DNA from: Halobacillus yeomjeoni
GTDB taxonomy: Bacteria; Bacillota; Bacilli; Bacillales; Halobacillaceae
Assembly: GCF_020171525.1 (NCBI RefSeq)
Contig: NZ_JAIVAI010000002.1
Coordinates: 310,001-374,000 of the forward strand
Direction: 5' to 3'
DNA: 64,000 bases
The position numbers were made by a program, and so were the translations under genes. This document shows, piece by piece, positions 18,709 to 27,746 of this stretch. The notes under the pieces are model-generated. The model made no database searches. It was not told where the DNA came from and saw nothing but the letters and a program-made list of their open reading frames with translations. The stretch's first letter is position 1; each line of letters opens with the position of its first letter.

Positions 18709-18716
18709 ACTTGCAT

Positions 18717-18747
18717 TAAAAAAAGCAGGAGAATCCCCCTGCTTTTC
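18717..18747 (-). terminator. Terminator of the zinc-ribbon gene
   Basis: AAAAGCAGG (18721-18729) and CCTGCTTTT (18738-18746) with an 8-nt loop; on the minus strand a T-run follows. Confidence 0.8.
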
Positions 18748-18749
18748 AT

Positions 18750-18947
18750 TCAAACATCCTCTACTACTCTTACTACTTTGTTTCCACAATTCCTACATTT
18801 CCCATCCAACATCACACCAACAGGATGATTAACGACAATAAAGTCAGTGATCCTAACGATATCATCACAATTGCTACAGCGAACGTTGGCGATCAGTTTC
18901 TTTCTGAAATCTTCAGGTAAGGATAACCACTTTCTATTCGCTTCCAT
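18750..18947 (-). CDS. Small zinc-ribbon protein, unknown
   Basis: A 65-residue cytoplasmic protein with two CxxC pairs, CSNC (about residues 24-27) and CRNC (about 51-54), spaced as in a zinc ribbon; the connecting part forms beta strands (IVRITDFIVVNHPVGVMLDG). AAGGAGG precedes the ATG. A nucleic acid or protein binding role is possible but not shown. It is followed by its own terminator, and its promoter region abuts the 3' end of rlmCD. Confidence 0.65.
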   Translation of the reverse strand: MEANRKWLSLPEDFRKKLIANVRCSNCDDIVRITDFIVVNHPVGVMLDGKCRNCGNKVVRVVEDV

Positions 18948-18981
18948 CCCAATGCCTCCTTTTCAGAATACTTATTGAGGC

Positions 18982-20367
18982 TTACTTTTCTTTCTTCTCC
19001 AGCCAAGTTACACACTCCACATGACTCGTCTGCGGGAACATGTCCACAGGTTGGACCTCTTTCGTCTCATACCCACCATCTTCAAGCACACGTAAATCAC
19101 GCGCCAATGTAGACGGATTGCACGATACATAGACGATACGCTCCGGCTGCATTTCAAGCATAGAGTTCAACAATGCTTCGTCACAACCTTTACGTGGTGG
19201 ATCGACGACGATGACGTCCGGCTCAAGGCCCTGGTTCTTCCACCATGGCATCAGCTTTTCAGCTTCTCCGACGAAGAAGTCTGCGTTGTCCATCTTATTC
19301 AGGCGTGCGTTTTTCTTTGCATCCGTGACAGCTTCAGGAACGATTTCCACACCGTACACTTTCTTCGCTTTTTGAGCTAGGAAAAGGGAAATTGTTCCAA
19401 TCCCACAGTAAGCATCAATAACAGTTTCGCCACCTCGCAGGTCGGCGTACTCGAGTGCTTTGTCGTATAAGTGTTTCGTCTGTGTCGGGTTGACCTGGTA
19501 GAACGACTTCGGAGAGATCATGAATTTGATATCGCCGATCGTATCGTAGATGTATTCGTCTCCGTAGATGACGTTCGTTTCTTTACCCAGAATGACGTTG
19601 GTCTTCGCACTGTTCACGTTATGGACGATCGACTTCACGTTCGGAAACGCGTCTTTGATTTCGTCGATCAACTTGTCCTGATGTGGAAGCTTTTTCGTTT
19701 TCGTGACAAGTACGACCATGATGTCTTTCGTATTTTGTCCGGTACGAACCATGATATGGCGTAGCGCCCCCCGATGCGTCTGCTCGTCATACGCTGATAT
19801 GCCAAGGTTCGAGGCGATACGACGGACGGTTTCGACCATACGGTCATTCATTTCATCCTGGATCAGGCAGGTATCCATATCAATGATATTGTGACTGCGC
19901 TTCTGGTAGAAACCTGTCTTCAGTTCACCGTTTTCTTTTTCTCCAACAGGGATCTGGACCTTGTTACGGTAGCGCCATGGGTCGTCCATACCAATCGTAT
20001 CGTGTACCGATACGTGCTCAAGGTGGCCGATTTTCTTCATGACGTCTTTCACTTGTTTCTGCTTCATATCGAGCTGCATTTGATAGCTCATGTGCTGAAG
20101 CTGACAGCCTCCACATTTATAGTAGACATCACATGGCGGTTCAACACGGTCGTCACTCTCTTCGTGCACTTCCAGCAGCTTTCCGAAGCCGAAGTTCTTT
20201 TTCACTTTGACGACTTTGACTTGAGCGGTTTCACCGGGAAGGCCATACGGTACGAAAAGTGGATAGCCATCGACTTTCCCTACCCCATTGCCTTCGTGGG
20301 TCAAGTCTTCGAATGTCAGTTGGATCGTTTCGTTTTTCTGTACGGGCGGTTTTGGTTTCGCCATCAT
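18982..20367 (-). CDS. rlmCD: 23S rRNA (uracil-C5)-methyltransferase RlmCD
   Basis: A SAM-dependent methyltransferase of the RumA/TrmA type. In B. subtilis the YefA enzyme of this family makes two 5-methyluridines in 23S rRNA, and the matching length (461 residues) and gene order support that role. An N-terminal TRAM domain ([20 protein letters not shown]) is followed by an iron-sulfur cluster Cys set ([14 protein letters not shown] and DTCLIQ), the SAM-binding motif [14 protein letters not shown], and the catalytic Cys in [19 protein letters not shown] precedes two adjacent ATG codons; I use the first. Confidence 0.93.
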   Translation of the reverse strand: MMAKPKPPVQKNETIQLTFEDLTHEGNGVGKVDGYPLFVPYGLPGETAQVKVVKVKKNFGFGKLLEVHEESDDRVEPPCDVYYKCGGCQLQHMSYQMQLDMKQKQVKDVMKKIGHLEHVSVHDTIGMDDPWRYRNKVQIPVGEKENGELKTGFYQKRSHNIIDMDTCLIQDEMNDRMVETVRRIASNLGISAYDEQTHRGALRHIMVRTGQNTKDIMVVLVTKTKKLPHQDKLIDEIKDAFPNVKSIVHNVNSAKTNVILGKETNVIYGDEYIYDTIGDIKFMISPKSFYQVNPTQTKHLYDKALEYADLRGGETVIDAYCGIGTISLFLAQKAKKVYGVEIVPEAVTDAKKNARLNKMDNADFFVGEAEKLMPWWKNQGLEPDVIVVDPPRKGCDEALLNSMLEMQPERIVYVSCNPSTLARDLRVLEDGGYETKEVQPVDMFPQTSHVECVTWLEKKEK

Positions 20368-20425
20368 TCATCCGTCCTTTGCTTTATACTCTGTGTTCGA
20401 TTTTACCACAATTGGTGCTTGGGGA

Positions 20426-20549
20426 GAAATTACGCAATCATGCGGTGAATATACGCAATATGGGTGGGAAATACAGCAATATTGCTCTGAAAATACGCAA
20501 TACTGCCCTGAATATACGCAATCAGTCTTCCAAAATACGCAATCCACCA
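20426..20549. repeat. 21-bp tandem repeat, six units
   Basis: Units of 21 bp carry the core ATACGCAAT (or a one-base variant) at 20430, 20451, 20472, 20493, 20514 and 20535, exactly in register. The other 12 bases of each unit vary. The array lies upstream of rlmCD and downstream of the dgkB terminator. Confidence 0.85.
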
Positions 20550-20562
20550 CCCCAATCCAAAC

Positions 20563-20596
20563 AAAAAACGCCGCCAGCTCTAGGCCGGCAGCGCTT
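20563..20596 (-). terminator. Terminator of dgkB
   Basis: On the minus strand CGCTGCCGGC pairs with GCTGGCGGCG (two wobble pairs) around a 5-nt loop and is followed by six Ts, just after the dgkB stop. Confidence 0.8.
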
Positions 20597-20599
20597 CTG

Positions 20600-21505
20600 T
20601 CAGTTTTCGGGCTGGAATTTATCCTTCGGTACAAAGAAATCGATATGTCGATACAAATTGACAAATTCCCCGGGCAATAATCCGCCAAATTCCCCGTCAA
20701 TATTCAACTGCATCTTCTCATCCGTCTTCACTTTCACGCGGCTTGCGGTCGTGTGGATGAATTTCGGATGATCGAGGTGATTTCCCTGAATCGCCAGTGT
20801 CGCAAGGCGGACGAACTCGGCAATGTTCATTTTTTCAATGAGCATCAAGTCGAATAGTCCGTCGTCCATACGGGCGGACGGGGCAAGTTTCTCAAGGCCG
20901 CCGACCGAGTTGGTGTTGGATACGAGGAACAGCATGATTTCCCCTTCGTACCATTTCCCATCGTATTCAATCTCGACATGGGTAGGGCGGATTGATGGCA
21001 GCATCTCCATTCCTTTCAAGTAGTAAGCGAGCTGTCCGAGCATCGTCTTCAGCTTGCTTGGCACTTCATAGGAAATTTCTGTAATTTTACCACCACCGGC
21101 AATGTTCATGAAGTAATGATCGTTCACACGGCCGATATCAAGTGGATGTGTGTAGCCTTCCAAAATGACATCGACAGCTTTATGAATATTGCGCGGGACG
21201 CTCAAGGCGCGCGCGAAATCGTTGGTCGTTCCGACTGGAATGATGCCGAACTTCGGTCTATGGTCTTGTTCAGCGATTCCGTTGATGACTTCGTTGATCG
21301 TACCGTCCCCTCCGGCAGCGACAACGACATCAAACTTCCGTTCTACAGCATAGCGGGCGGCCTCGATGGCATCACCGGCACCGGTCGTCGCATGAGTAGA
21401 CGTTTCATACCCCGCCTGCTCGAACCGTTGTAACACATCGGGCAGAACTTTACGGATCAATTCTCTTCCGGAGGTCGGATTATAAATAATACGGGCCGTT
21501 TGCAT
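20600..21505 (-). CDS. dgkB: Diacylglycerol kinase DgkB
   Basis: A soluble lipid kinase that phosphorylates diacylglycerol, returning the lipid released during lipoteichoic acid synthesis to phosphatidic acid. It has 301 residues, matching B. subtilis DgkB. The nucleotide motif AAGGDGTINEVINGI (about residues 66-80) and GIIPVGTTNDFARAL are clear, as are the C-terminal MDDGLFDLMLI and GEFGGLLP segments. I chose the ATG at 21505 because GAGGGGG lies upstream; a longer open frame upstream lacks a site. The position next to gatCAB and rlmCD is conserved in Bacillus. Confidence 0.92.
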   Translation of the reverse strand: MQTARIIYNPTSGRELIRKVLPDVLQRFEQAGYETSTHATTGAGDAIEAARYAVERKFDVVVAAGGDGTINEVINGIAEQDHRPKFGIIPVGTTNDFARALSVPRNIHKAVDVILEGYTHPLDIGRVNDHYFMNIAGGGKITEISYEVPSKLKTMLGQLAYYLKGMEMLPSIRPTHVEIEYDGKWYEGEIMLFLVSNTNSVGGLEKLAPSARMDDGLFDLMLIEKMNIAEFVRLATLAIQGNHLDHPKFIHTTASRVKVKTDEKMQLNIDGEFGGLLPGEFVNLYRHIDFFVPKDKFQPEN

Positions 21506-21606
21506 CGTTTGAACCCCCTCATCCAAGCATTCTTCAAATAATATCATAGCTTGTTTTTCTGAAATTGCAACAGTTTTTACAAGTATATGATAGGTTGTCT
21601 CTAACC

Positions 21607-21646
21607 ATACGAAAACACGCACTTCGGTAAATGTGCGTGCTTCGTA
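21607..21646 (-). terminator. Terminator of gatCAB
   Basis: GCACGCACAT and AGTGCGTG pair around a short loop, then TTTTCGT on the minus strand; the ACGA and TCGT ends extend the stem with bulges. It follows the gatB stop. Confidence 0.7.
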
Positions 21647-21667
21647 CAAAGGTTGGCATGCGTAGGA

Positions 21668-23098
21668 TCAGCGCTTATCCAGCTCTGCCAGAATAATTTT
21701 GTTGACCATCGGCGGGTTCGCCTGGCCTTTCGTTTCTTTCATGACCTGGCCGACAAGATATTTCACGGCGCGGTCTTTACCATTCTTATAGTCTTCGATG
21801 GACTGCGGGTTGTCATCCATGATTTTCACGATGATTTCCGTCAGCTGACCTTCGTCAGAGATTTGGACAAGGCCTTTCTCTTTGACGATTTCCTCAGGGT
21901 CGCCACCGTTCTCTACAAGCTCTGTGAAGACTTTCTTCGCGATCTTGGAGCTGATCGTACCGTCTTCGATCAACTGGATCATTTTCGCAAGTCCGGCTGG
22001 AGTCAGTTCAAGTTCGTGAAGCTCTTTGTAGTTTTTGTTCATATAAGCTGACACTTCACCCATCATCCAGTTGGACGCCTGCTTAATGTCTGCTCCTTCA
22101 TTGATTGCTGCTTCAAAGAAGTCGGATAGTTCTTTGTTGTTTGTAAGGACCATCGCATCGTATTCAGGTAGTTCCAGCTCTTCGATGTAACGCTTCTTAC
22201 GTGCGTCCGGAAGTTCTGGAATTTCGTTGTAGATGCGCTGCTTCCACTCTTCATCGATGTGAAGAGGCACAAGATCCGGCTCTGGGAAGTAGCGGTAATC
22301 ATCGGAACCTTCTTTGACACGCATCAGGATCGTTTCTTTCGCCTTCTCATCGTAACGGCGTGTCTCTTGAAGAATCTCTCCACCTTTCAGCAATTCCTGC
22401 TGTTGGCGTTTTTCTTCGAACTCAAGCCCTTTTTGAACGAAGGAGAACGAGTTCAAGTTCTTCAATTCCGTTTTCGTACCGAATTCTTCCTGGCCGATCG
22501 GGCGGATGGAAAGGTTTGCGTCACAACGAAGGGAACCTTCTTCCATCTTACAATCGGATACGCCTGTGTATTGGATGATGTTTTTCAGTGCTTCCAAATA
22601 CGCGTATGCCTCTTTCGGTGTGCGGATATCCGGCTCGGAAACAATTTCGACAAGCGGTGTTCCCTGGCGGTTGTAGTCGACTAGGGAATAGCCGTCATCA
22701 CTGTGCGTCAGTTTCCCTGCGTCTTCTTCCATGTGGAGACGCGTGATGCCGATACGTTTTTTCACGCCATCGACTTCGATATCGATATAGCCGTTTTCAC
22801 CGATCGGCTTATCAAACTGGGAGATTTGGTAAGCTTTCGGGTTATCCGGGTAGAAATAGTTTTTACGGTCGAACTTCGTATCGGTCGCGATATCACAGTT
22901 CAGTGCCATCGCTGCTTTCATTGCGAAGTTGACCGCTTCTTCGTTCAATACCGGAAGAACGCCCGGATACCCGAGGTCGATCGGGTTGACGTTCGTATTC
23001 GGCTCATCCCCGAACATGTTCGGAGACGGGCTGAAGATTTTCGAGTTCGTTTTCAGTTCGACGTGGACTTCAAGTCCGATAATCGTTTCAAAGTTCAT
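21668..23098 (-). CDS. gatB: Asp-tRNA(Asn)/Glu-tRNA(Gln) amidotransferase subunit B
   Basis: The tRNA-binding and kinase subunit of the GatCAB complex, which converts Glu-tRNA(Gln) (and Asp-tRNA(Asn)) to the amidated form in organisms without glutaminyl-tRNA synthetase. The length, 476 residues, is typical. The N-terminal GatB signature ([30 protein letters not shown]) and the substrate-channel motifs ([26 protein letters not shown]) are seen, with a C-terminal YqeY-like domain from about residue 325. The ATG follows directly after the gatA stop, so translation is coupled. Confidence 0.97.
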   Translation of the reverse strand: MNFETIIGLEVHVELKTNSKIFSPSPNMFGDEPNTNVNPIDLGYPGVLPVLNEEAVNFAMKAAMALNCDIATDTKFDRKNYFYPDNPKAYQISQFDKPIGENGYIDIEVDGVKKRIGITRLHMEEDAGKLTHSDDGYSLVDYNRQGTPLVEIVSEPDIRTPKEAYAYLEALKNIIQYTGVSDCKMEEGSLRCDANLSIRPIGQEEFGTKTELKNLNSFSFVQKGLEFEEKRQQQELLKGGEILQETRRYDEKAKETILMRVKEGSDDYRYFPEPDLVPLHIDEEWKQRIYNEIPELPDARKKRYIEELELPEYDAMVLTNNKELSDFFEAAINEGADIKQASNWMMGEVSAYMNKNYKELHELELTPAGLAKMIQLIEDGTISSKIAKKVFTELVENGGDPEEIVKEKGLVQISDEGQLTEIIVKIMDDNPQSIEDYKNGKDRAVKYLVGQVMKETKGQANPPMVNKIILAELDKR

Positions 23099-24568
23099 TT
23101 ATTGCGCACCTCCAAGAGACGGGCGTTGTTTGTGGAATTCAGTCGCCTGTTCGAAGGCGTGAGCCGCACGGTAGACGGTTGCTTCATCGAAGTGCTTTCC
23201 GATGATTTGAAGACCGATCGGAAGACCTGCTTCAGAGAATCCGCATGGTACGGAGATTCCCGGTACACCAGCCAGGTTGACTGGAATCGTCAGGATATCG
23301 TTCGCATACATCGTCATCGGGTCGTCGACTTTGTCTCCTACTTTGAAGGCAGGTGTCGGCGTTGTAGGTCCGATGATGACATCGTAGTCAGCGAATACTT
23401 TTTCAAAATCGTTCTTAATCAACGTACGGACTTGTTGTGCTTTTTTATAGTAAGCATCGTAGTAACCGGAGCTCAATGCGAATGTTCCAAGCATGATACG
23501 GCGCTTCACTTCGTCACCGAAGCCTTCTGCACGGGAACGCTTGAACATGTCGAGCATCGTCTCTGCATCTTCTGCGCGCTTACCGTAACGGACACCGTCA
23601 AAACGTGCTAGGTTCGCAGAAGCTTCAGAAGAAGAAATCAGGTAGTACGTAGAAAGTGCGTACTTGGAGTGTGGAAGAGAAACTTCTTCCCACGTTGCGC
23701 CGAGCTCCTCATACTTCTTCAACGCTGCTTGTACCGCTTCTTTGACTTCAGGTGCAACCCCTTCGCCCAAGTATTCTTTCGGTACACCGATCTTCATGCC
23801 TTTGACATCACCTGTCAGAGACTCTGTGTACCTCGGTACTTCAAGGTTCGCAGAAGTAGAATCCATGTGATCATGGCCTGCGATTGTTTCTAGTAGAAAC
23901 GCATTGTCTTCAACGTTGCGCGTAATCGGACCGATTTGATCCAGAGAAGATGCGAATGCAATCAGACCGAAACGGCTTACACGGCCGTATGTCGGTTTCA
24001 AACCAACAACACCACAATAAGCAGCCGGCTGACGGATCGAACCACCTGTATCAGAACCCAGGGAATAAGGAACTTCGCCTGCAGCTACAGCAGCAGCGGA
24101 ACCACCACTGGATCCACCTGGAACATAGTCGGTGTTCCACGGGTTGCGGGAGCCTTCATAGCTTGAGTTTTCGTTGGAAGAACCCATCGCGAATTCGTCC
24201 ATATTCAGTTTTCCGATCGTGATGGACTTCGCGTCGTTCAACTTGTTGACCACGGTCGCGTTGTAAAGCGGATCGTTGAAGTTATCAAGGATCTGGCTTC
24301 CGGCAGTCGTGCGCAGCCCTTTTGTCACGATGTTGTCTTTCACTCCGATTGGCAGACCGAACAGCGTAGCGTCTTCACTGCCGCGCTCTTCGTCATACTG
24401 GGATGCCTGCTCCATAGCCTGTTCTTTGTTCAATGTCAAAAATGCTTTCACTTCACCGTCGACTTCATCGATTCGCTTGTACGATTCTTCGACCAAGTCT
24501 GTGACGGAAATCTCCTTTTTATGTAGCTTCTCTTGAAGCTCACGTAATGTATAGTCAAATAAAGACAT
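23099..24568 (-). CDS. gatA: Glu-tRNA(Gln) amidotransferase subunit A
   Basis: The amidase subunit, which releases ammonia from glutamine for transfer to the tRNA-bound glutamate. It has the amidase-signature Ser-cisSer-Lys triad: Lys in GVKDNIV (about residue 79), Ser in [14 protein letters not shown] (about 154) and Ser in [12 protein letters not shown] (about 178). The length, 489 residues, is normal. AAGGAGG precedes the ATG; it lies 12 nt after gatC and directly before gatB in one operon. Confidence 0.97.
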   Translation of the reverse strand: MSLFDYTLRELQEKLHKKEISVTDLVEESYKRIDEVDGEVKAFLTLNKEQAMEQASQYDEERGSEDATLFGLPIGVKDNIVTKGLRTTAGSQILDNFNDPLYNATVVNKLNDAKSITIGKLNMDEFAMGSSNENSSYEGSRNPWNTDYVPGGSSGGSAAAVAAGEVPYSLGSDTGGSIRQPAAYCGVVGLKPTYGRVSRFGLIAFASSLDQIGPITRNVEDNAFLLETIAGHDHMDSTSANLEVPRYTESLTGDVKGMKIGVPKEYLGEGVAPEVKEAVQAALKKYEELGATWEEVSLPHSKYALSTYYLISSSEASANLARFDGVRYGKRAEDAETMLDMFKRSRAEGFGDEVKRRIMLGTFALSSGYYDAYYKKAQQVRTLIKNDFEKVFADYDVIIGPTTPTPAFKVGDKVDDPMTMYANDILTIPVNLAGVPGISVPCGFSEAGLPIGLQIIGKHFDEATVYRAAHAFEQATEFHKQRPSLGGAQ

Positions 24569-24580
24569 CGTCGTACCTCC

Positions 24581-24871
24581 TTATTCCAATATAGATGGTA
24601 CTTTGAATTGACCATCTTTTTGATCCGGTGCGTTTTTCATTACATCTTCTTTTTCGACCCATTTCTTAGGCTCGTCTTTACGCATCACGTTTTTCAGATC
24701 AAGAACGTGTGTCGTCGGCTCGACGCCTTCGGTATCCAACTCGTTCAACTGCTCTGCGTACGTGATGATATCATCCAATTGTTTCGTGAATGTTTCTGCT
24801 TCTTCTTCATTGATAGCGAGGCGCGCCAAGTGGGCGACGTGCTTCACTTCATCTTTACTAATTCTGGACAT
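24581..24871 (-). CDS. gatC: Glu-tRNA(Gln) amidotransferase subunit C
   Basis: The small subunit that wraps around and stabilises GatA. It has 96 residues, with the typical start [17 protein letters not shown] and the middle [25 protein letters not shown], followed by the conserved MRKDE segment. GGAGG lies 7 nt before the ATG. It is the first gene of gatCAB, behind a good promoter. Confidence 0.95.
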   Translation of the reverse strand: MSRISKDEVKHVAHLARLAINEEEAETFTKQLDDIITYAEQLNELDTEGVEPTTHVLDLKNVMRKDEPKKWVEKEDVMKNAPDQKDGQFKVPSILE

Positions 24872-24906
24872 AATGCGACCTCCATTTCGATCTCACATAA
24901 TATATG

Positions 24907-24936
24907 ATCATACCAAATTTCTATATCCGTAATCAA
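24907..24936 (-). promoter_or_regulatory. Promoter of gatCAB
   Basis: On the minus strand TTGATT (24931-24936), 18 nt, TATGAT (24907-24912), predicting a start near 24900 and a leader of about 30 nt before gatC. Confidence 0.6.
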
Positions 24937-25030
24937 CGTGCGGTTGTTTTTCACCCCTCCTATCTTAACATATCCATAGGGGGCGTGTCTTTTTGAGGCT
25001 GACGTCCGGATCATTGCATGATTTGTATCA

Positions 25031-25534
25031 TCATCGAAAATCTTCCTCATGAATAACGTTACCTTCGCTATCAAGTGCTTTTACAGGACCCCAGCTATAT
25101 GGACTATAAAACACCCTTCCCCATTTTGATTCGTGGATGGGGATTTCTTCGAACCCGTTTTCTTTCTTCACTTTTACTGAATGAATATCTTCATCACCAA
25201 CCGTACCATAGAGAAAAGGAACCTCGTCTCCATCAAAAGTAAAATATCTACTATGTCCGGCATTTAAAGGCTGGTCGGTGGGGGTGCGAAAATCAGAATG
25301 CGTTAAATTCCACTTCCGACCTTCTATCTGATAAAAACCGAATTTAATCATTTTGAAGTCCTCTTCAGCAAGATAAGCTACTAATTTCTTTTCTTCCCAT
25401 TCTGTTGCATCTATAATTTCAATCACTTCATACGATAGAGGCTCCTCATCTTCTACAATCTCTTTTACCGTTTTCTCCTGACACCCGGCAAGTAAAAGAA
25501 GAACGAACACGATCATCACTGCTTTTACCTTCAA
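25031..25534 (-). CDS. Lipoprotein, unknown
   Basis: A 167-residue predicted lipoprotein started at TTG (25534), 5 nt after GGGGAGG. The signal peptide ends with the lipobox LLLAGC, followed by an acidic linker (VEDEEPLS). The domain has alternating strands and charged turns (FKMIKFGFYQIEGRKWNLTHSDF, EVPFLYGTVGDEDIHSVKVKK). I recognise no family, though the pattern resembles small Bacillus lipoproteins of unknown role. It lies between putP and gatC on the same strand, with tandem hairpins upstream. Confidence 0.6.
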   Translation of the reverse strand: MKVKAVMIVFVLLLLAGCQEKTVKEIVEDEEPLSYEVIEIIDATEWEEKKLVAYLAEEDFKMIKFGFYQIEGRKWNLTHSDFRTPTDQPLNAGHSRYFTFDGDEVPFLYGTVGDEDIHSVKVKKENGFEEIPIHESKWGRVFYSPYSWGPVKALDSEGNVIHEEDFR

Positions 25535-25607
25535 AATATCCTCCCCATCCTTTAAAAATCTAAACAAACGGTATCACTCGAAATACCATATATCAATCTC
25601 ATTATGT

Positions 25608-25676
25608 AAAAAAGGAGGTCGTAAAAGTAGGATGACCCCGGTGGACGCCCATTTCCATAACCTCCTTACTTTTACA
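25608..25676 (-). repeat. Overlapping inverted repeats, possible attenuator or second terminator
   Basis: GTAAAAGTA (25621-25629) pairs with TACTTTTAC (25667-25675). AAAGGAGGT (25611-25619) pairs with ACCTCCTT (25660-25667), which would be followed by a run of Ts on the minus strand. The two stems share bases, so they exclude each other. Confidence 0.5.
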
Positions 25677-25687
25677 ACAAATAGACA

Positions 25688-25723
25688 ATAAAAAAGGACC
25701 CCCGGCAGAACCGGAGATCCTTC
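25688..25723 (-). terminator. Terminator of putP
   Basis: On the minus strand AAGGATCTCCGG pairs with CCGGGGGTCCTT (two mismatches) and is followed by six Ts, 13 nt after the putP stop. Confidence 0.85.
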
Positions 25724-25736
25724 ATCATTTTATTGA

Positions 25737-27248
25737 TTAGCGAGTTCTCGCTTTTTCAAATTCTTCAACGATATCTTCTGGTGGGTTACCCATGGAACTT
25801 ACAACCGTAGTAACGATCAAGTTCAGGATGAAACCAGGAACGATCTCGTAAAGATCGAAGATACCGCCGCTCAGGAAGTCACCCCAGATAACGACTGTCG
25901 CAGCACCGACGATGATACCGGCAACAGCACCGTTACGAGTAATGCCTTTCCAGAATAGGGACAAGATGATGATCGGACCGAATGCGGCACCGAATCCTGC
26001 CCAAGCGTAAGATACAAGGCCAAGTACTGTGCTGTCTGGGTTACCAGCCAGCAGTACGGCGATCAATGCGATACCCGCAACAGCTACACGACCTACCCAT
26101 ACAAGTTCACGCTCAGAAGCGTTCTTACGGAATAGGGCTTTGTAGAAGTCCTCTGCAAGTGCAGAAGAAGATACAAGCAGCTGAGAGTCAATTGTACTCA
26201 TGATTGCAGACAAGATCGCTGCAAGCAGGATACCCGCGATGACCGGGTGGAATAGGATTTGTGAGAAGGTGATGAAGATCTTCTCAGCATCGGCAAGCAT
26301 TTGTACGCCGCCTTCAGATACGATTTCTACACCGAAGCTGTCAAGGCCGCTGATGTCTTGTGTATTGATGAACGCAAGACCGAATAGACCTGTGAAGATC
26401 GCTCCGTAAAGTCCTAGAACCATCCAGCCGATACCGATGAATTTCGCTTTCGGTACGTCTTTAGGTGAACGCAATGCCATGAAACGCACAAGGATGTGTG
26501 GTTGACCGAAGTAACCAAGACCCCATGCTAGAGATGAAATGATTGCTAGTGCGCCTACACCTTGAACCATGTTCAGGTGAGTCGGGTCGATTTGACCGAC
26601 AGCGTCTACAGCAGCGTTCCAGCCGCCAAGCTCAGTAACAGCAACGATCGGTACAGCGATCAATGCTAGGAACATCAGAATACCTTGAACGAAGTCTGTC
26701 CAACTTACCGCTAGGAAACCACCTAGGAAAGTATAAGAAATCGTTACGATTGCACCAATCCAAAGTGCTTGTGTGTAGCTCAATTCAAATGAAGCTTCGA
26801 ACAGCTTCGCTCCGGCTACCATTCCGGAAGATGTGTAGAATGTGAAGAATAAAAGGATTACAAATGCAGAGATAACACGTAAGATATGAGAGTTGTCTCG
26901 GAAACGGTTTTCCAAGTAGTCTGGAATTGTAATCGAGTCATTTGCAACCTCAGTCAATACACGCAAACGACGTGCTACGAATTGCCAGTTTAAGTATGCA
27001 CCGACAGCTAGACCTACACCGATCCATGCAGCTGACAAACCACCAGCATAAATTGCACCTGGAAGACCTAGTAGTAACCAACCACTCATGTCCGATGCTC
27101 CGGCACTCAATGCGGCTACTCCTGGCGTCAAACGACGACCACCTAAAACGTAGTCAGATAAATCACTTGTCATACGGTATGCAGCAAAACCGATCAACAG
27201 CATACCAATTAAATAAACTATAAACGTAATTAACGTTGCAGTACCCAT
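25737..27248 (-). CDS. putP: Sodium/proline symporter PutP/OpuE
   Basis: A sodium:solute symporter of 503 residues with 13 expected transmembrane helices. The family signatures are clear: YVLGGRRLTPGVAALSAGASDMSGWLLLGLPG (proline-type, about residues 31-62, with the SxxD/MSGW segment), SYTFLGGFLAVSWTDFVQG, GYFGQPHILVRFMA and ILSAIMSTIDSQLLVSSSAL near 335-355. In B. subtilis the homologue at this chromosomal place is OpuE, which takes up proline as an osmoprotectant. Here pruA lies next to it, so catabolic use is also possible. A 41-residue partner gene ends 6 nt before its ATG. Confidence 0.93.
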   Translation of the reverse strand: MGTATLITFIVYLIGMLLIGFAAYRMTSDLSDYVLGGRRLTPGVAALSAGASDMSGWLLLGLPGAIYAGGLSAAWIGVGLAVGAYLNWQFVARRLRVLTEVANDSITIPDYLENRFRDNSHILRVISAFVILLFFTFYTSSGMVAGAKLFEASFELSYTQALWIGAIVTISYTFLGGFLAVSWTDFVQGILMFLALIAVPIVAVTELGGWNAAVDAVGQIDPTHLNMVQGVGALAIISSLAWGLGYFGQPHILVRFMALRSPKDVPKAKFIGIGWMVLGLYGAIFTGLFGLAFINTQDISGLDSFGVEIVSEGGVQMLADAEKIFITFSQILFHPVIAGILLAAILSAIMSTIDSQLLVSSSALAEDFYKALFRKNASERELVWVGRVAVAGIALIAVLLAGNPDSTVLGLVSYAWAGFGAAFGPIIILSLFWKGITRNGAVAGIIVGAATVVIWGDFLSGGIFDLYEIVPGFILNLIVTTVVSSMGNPPEDIVEEFEKARTR

Positions 27249-27254
27249 TTCTTA

Positions 27255-27380
27255 TTATTCGCTCCTCTCAGTGAATAGTGAAATTATTGTTAGAATGATT
27301 AGAATTGGCATTGGAACAAATAACCAGAACCAAGTTGCCCCTGTAATAGTGAATGATGACGCTGTTGCAAGATCGAACAC
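27255..27380 (-). CDS. Symporter small accessory protein, 41 aa
   Basis: A tiny gene directly in front of putP. GTG at 27380 follows AGAGGAGGTGG; the stop lies 6 nt from the putP start, and the putP Shine-Dalgarno overlaps its last codons, so translation is coupled. The product has one long hydrophobic helix, FVPMPILIILTIISLF (about residues 21-36), after a polar N-terminal stretch with two Trp residues (ATWFWL). Small single-helix proteins in front of sodium:solute symporters are known as accessory proteins. The function in this case is inferred from the position. Confidence 0.75.
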   Translation of the reverse strand: MFDLATASSFTITGATWFWLFVPMPILIILTIISLFTERSE

Positions 27381-27488
27381 TCTTCCACCTCCTCTATTCA
27401 ACTTTTTGTTATGCACTTCTATGCATTGTTGCCGACTTCTGGTTCTTAAGTCATAGAAGCTTAAAATACCAAACACAGGTACAACTAT

Positions 27489-27517
27489 ATCATAATATAT
27501 TTTTGCGAACATTTCAA
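27489..27517 (-). promoter_or_regulatory. Promoter of the accessory gene - putP operon
   Basis: On the minus strand TTGAAA (27512-27517), 17 nt, TATGAT (27489-27494), close to the sigma-A consensus. The predicted leader is about 100 nt. No clear sigma-B site was seen. Confidence 0.65.
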
Positions 27518-27693
27518 AAATTGTGGTATTTCGACTTTGTTGTATAAAAATACTTGAATAACGTATTAATATACACATATAGACCAAATATACTATAAAC
27601 ATTCACAAATTTTTTTTGAAATTGTTCTTGACATTTTCTAAATTTTTAAAAATATTCTCCTGTGTTCTTGGAGTTAGTATGGTCTTTCTGCTC

Positions 27694-27737
27694 AAAAAAA
27701 TCCTCTTTCTGTAAATTTCAGAAAGAGGATTTTGTTT
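27694..27737 (-). terminator. Terminator of pruA
   Basis: AAAATCCTCTTTCTG (27697-27711) and CAGAAAGAGGATTTT (27719-27733) form a perfect 15-bp stem with a 7-nt loop; a T-run follows on the minus strand. Confidence 0.9.
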
Positions 27738-27746
27738 TCTTCTATA

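Noticed and set aside
20426-20549. Possible CRISPR array
   Set aside because: The units are 21 bp with a 9-bp conserved core, no 25-40 bp identical repeats, and no cas genes in the window.
20288-20771. Open frames with heptad-like KIRN or ENTQ repeats over the 21-bp array
   Set aside because: The repeats come from the 21-bp period in two frames at once; there is no proper start and the frames overlap rlmCD and the dgkB terminator.
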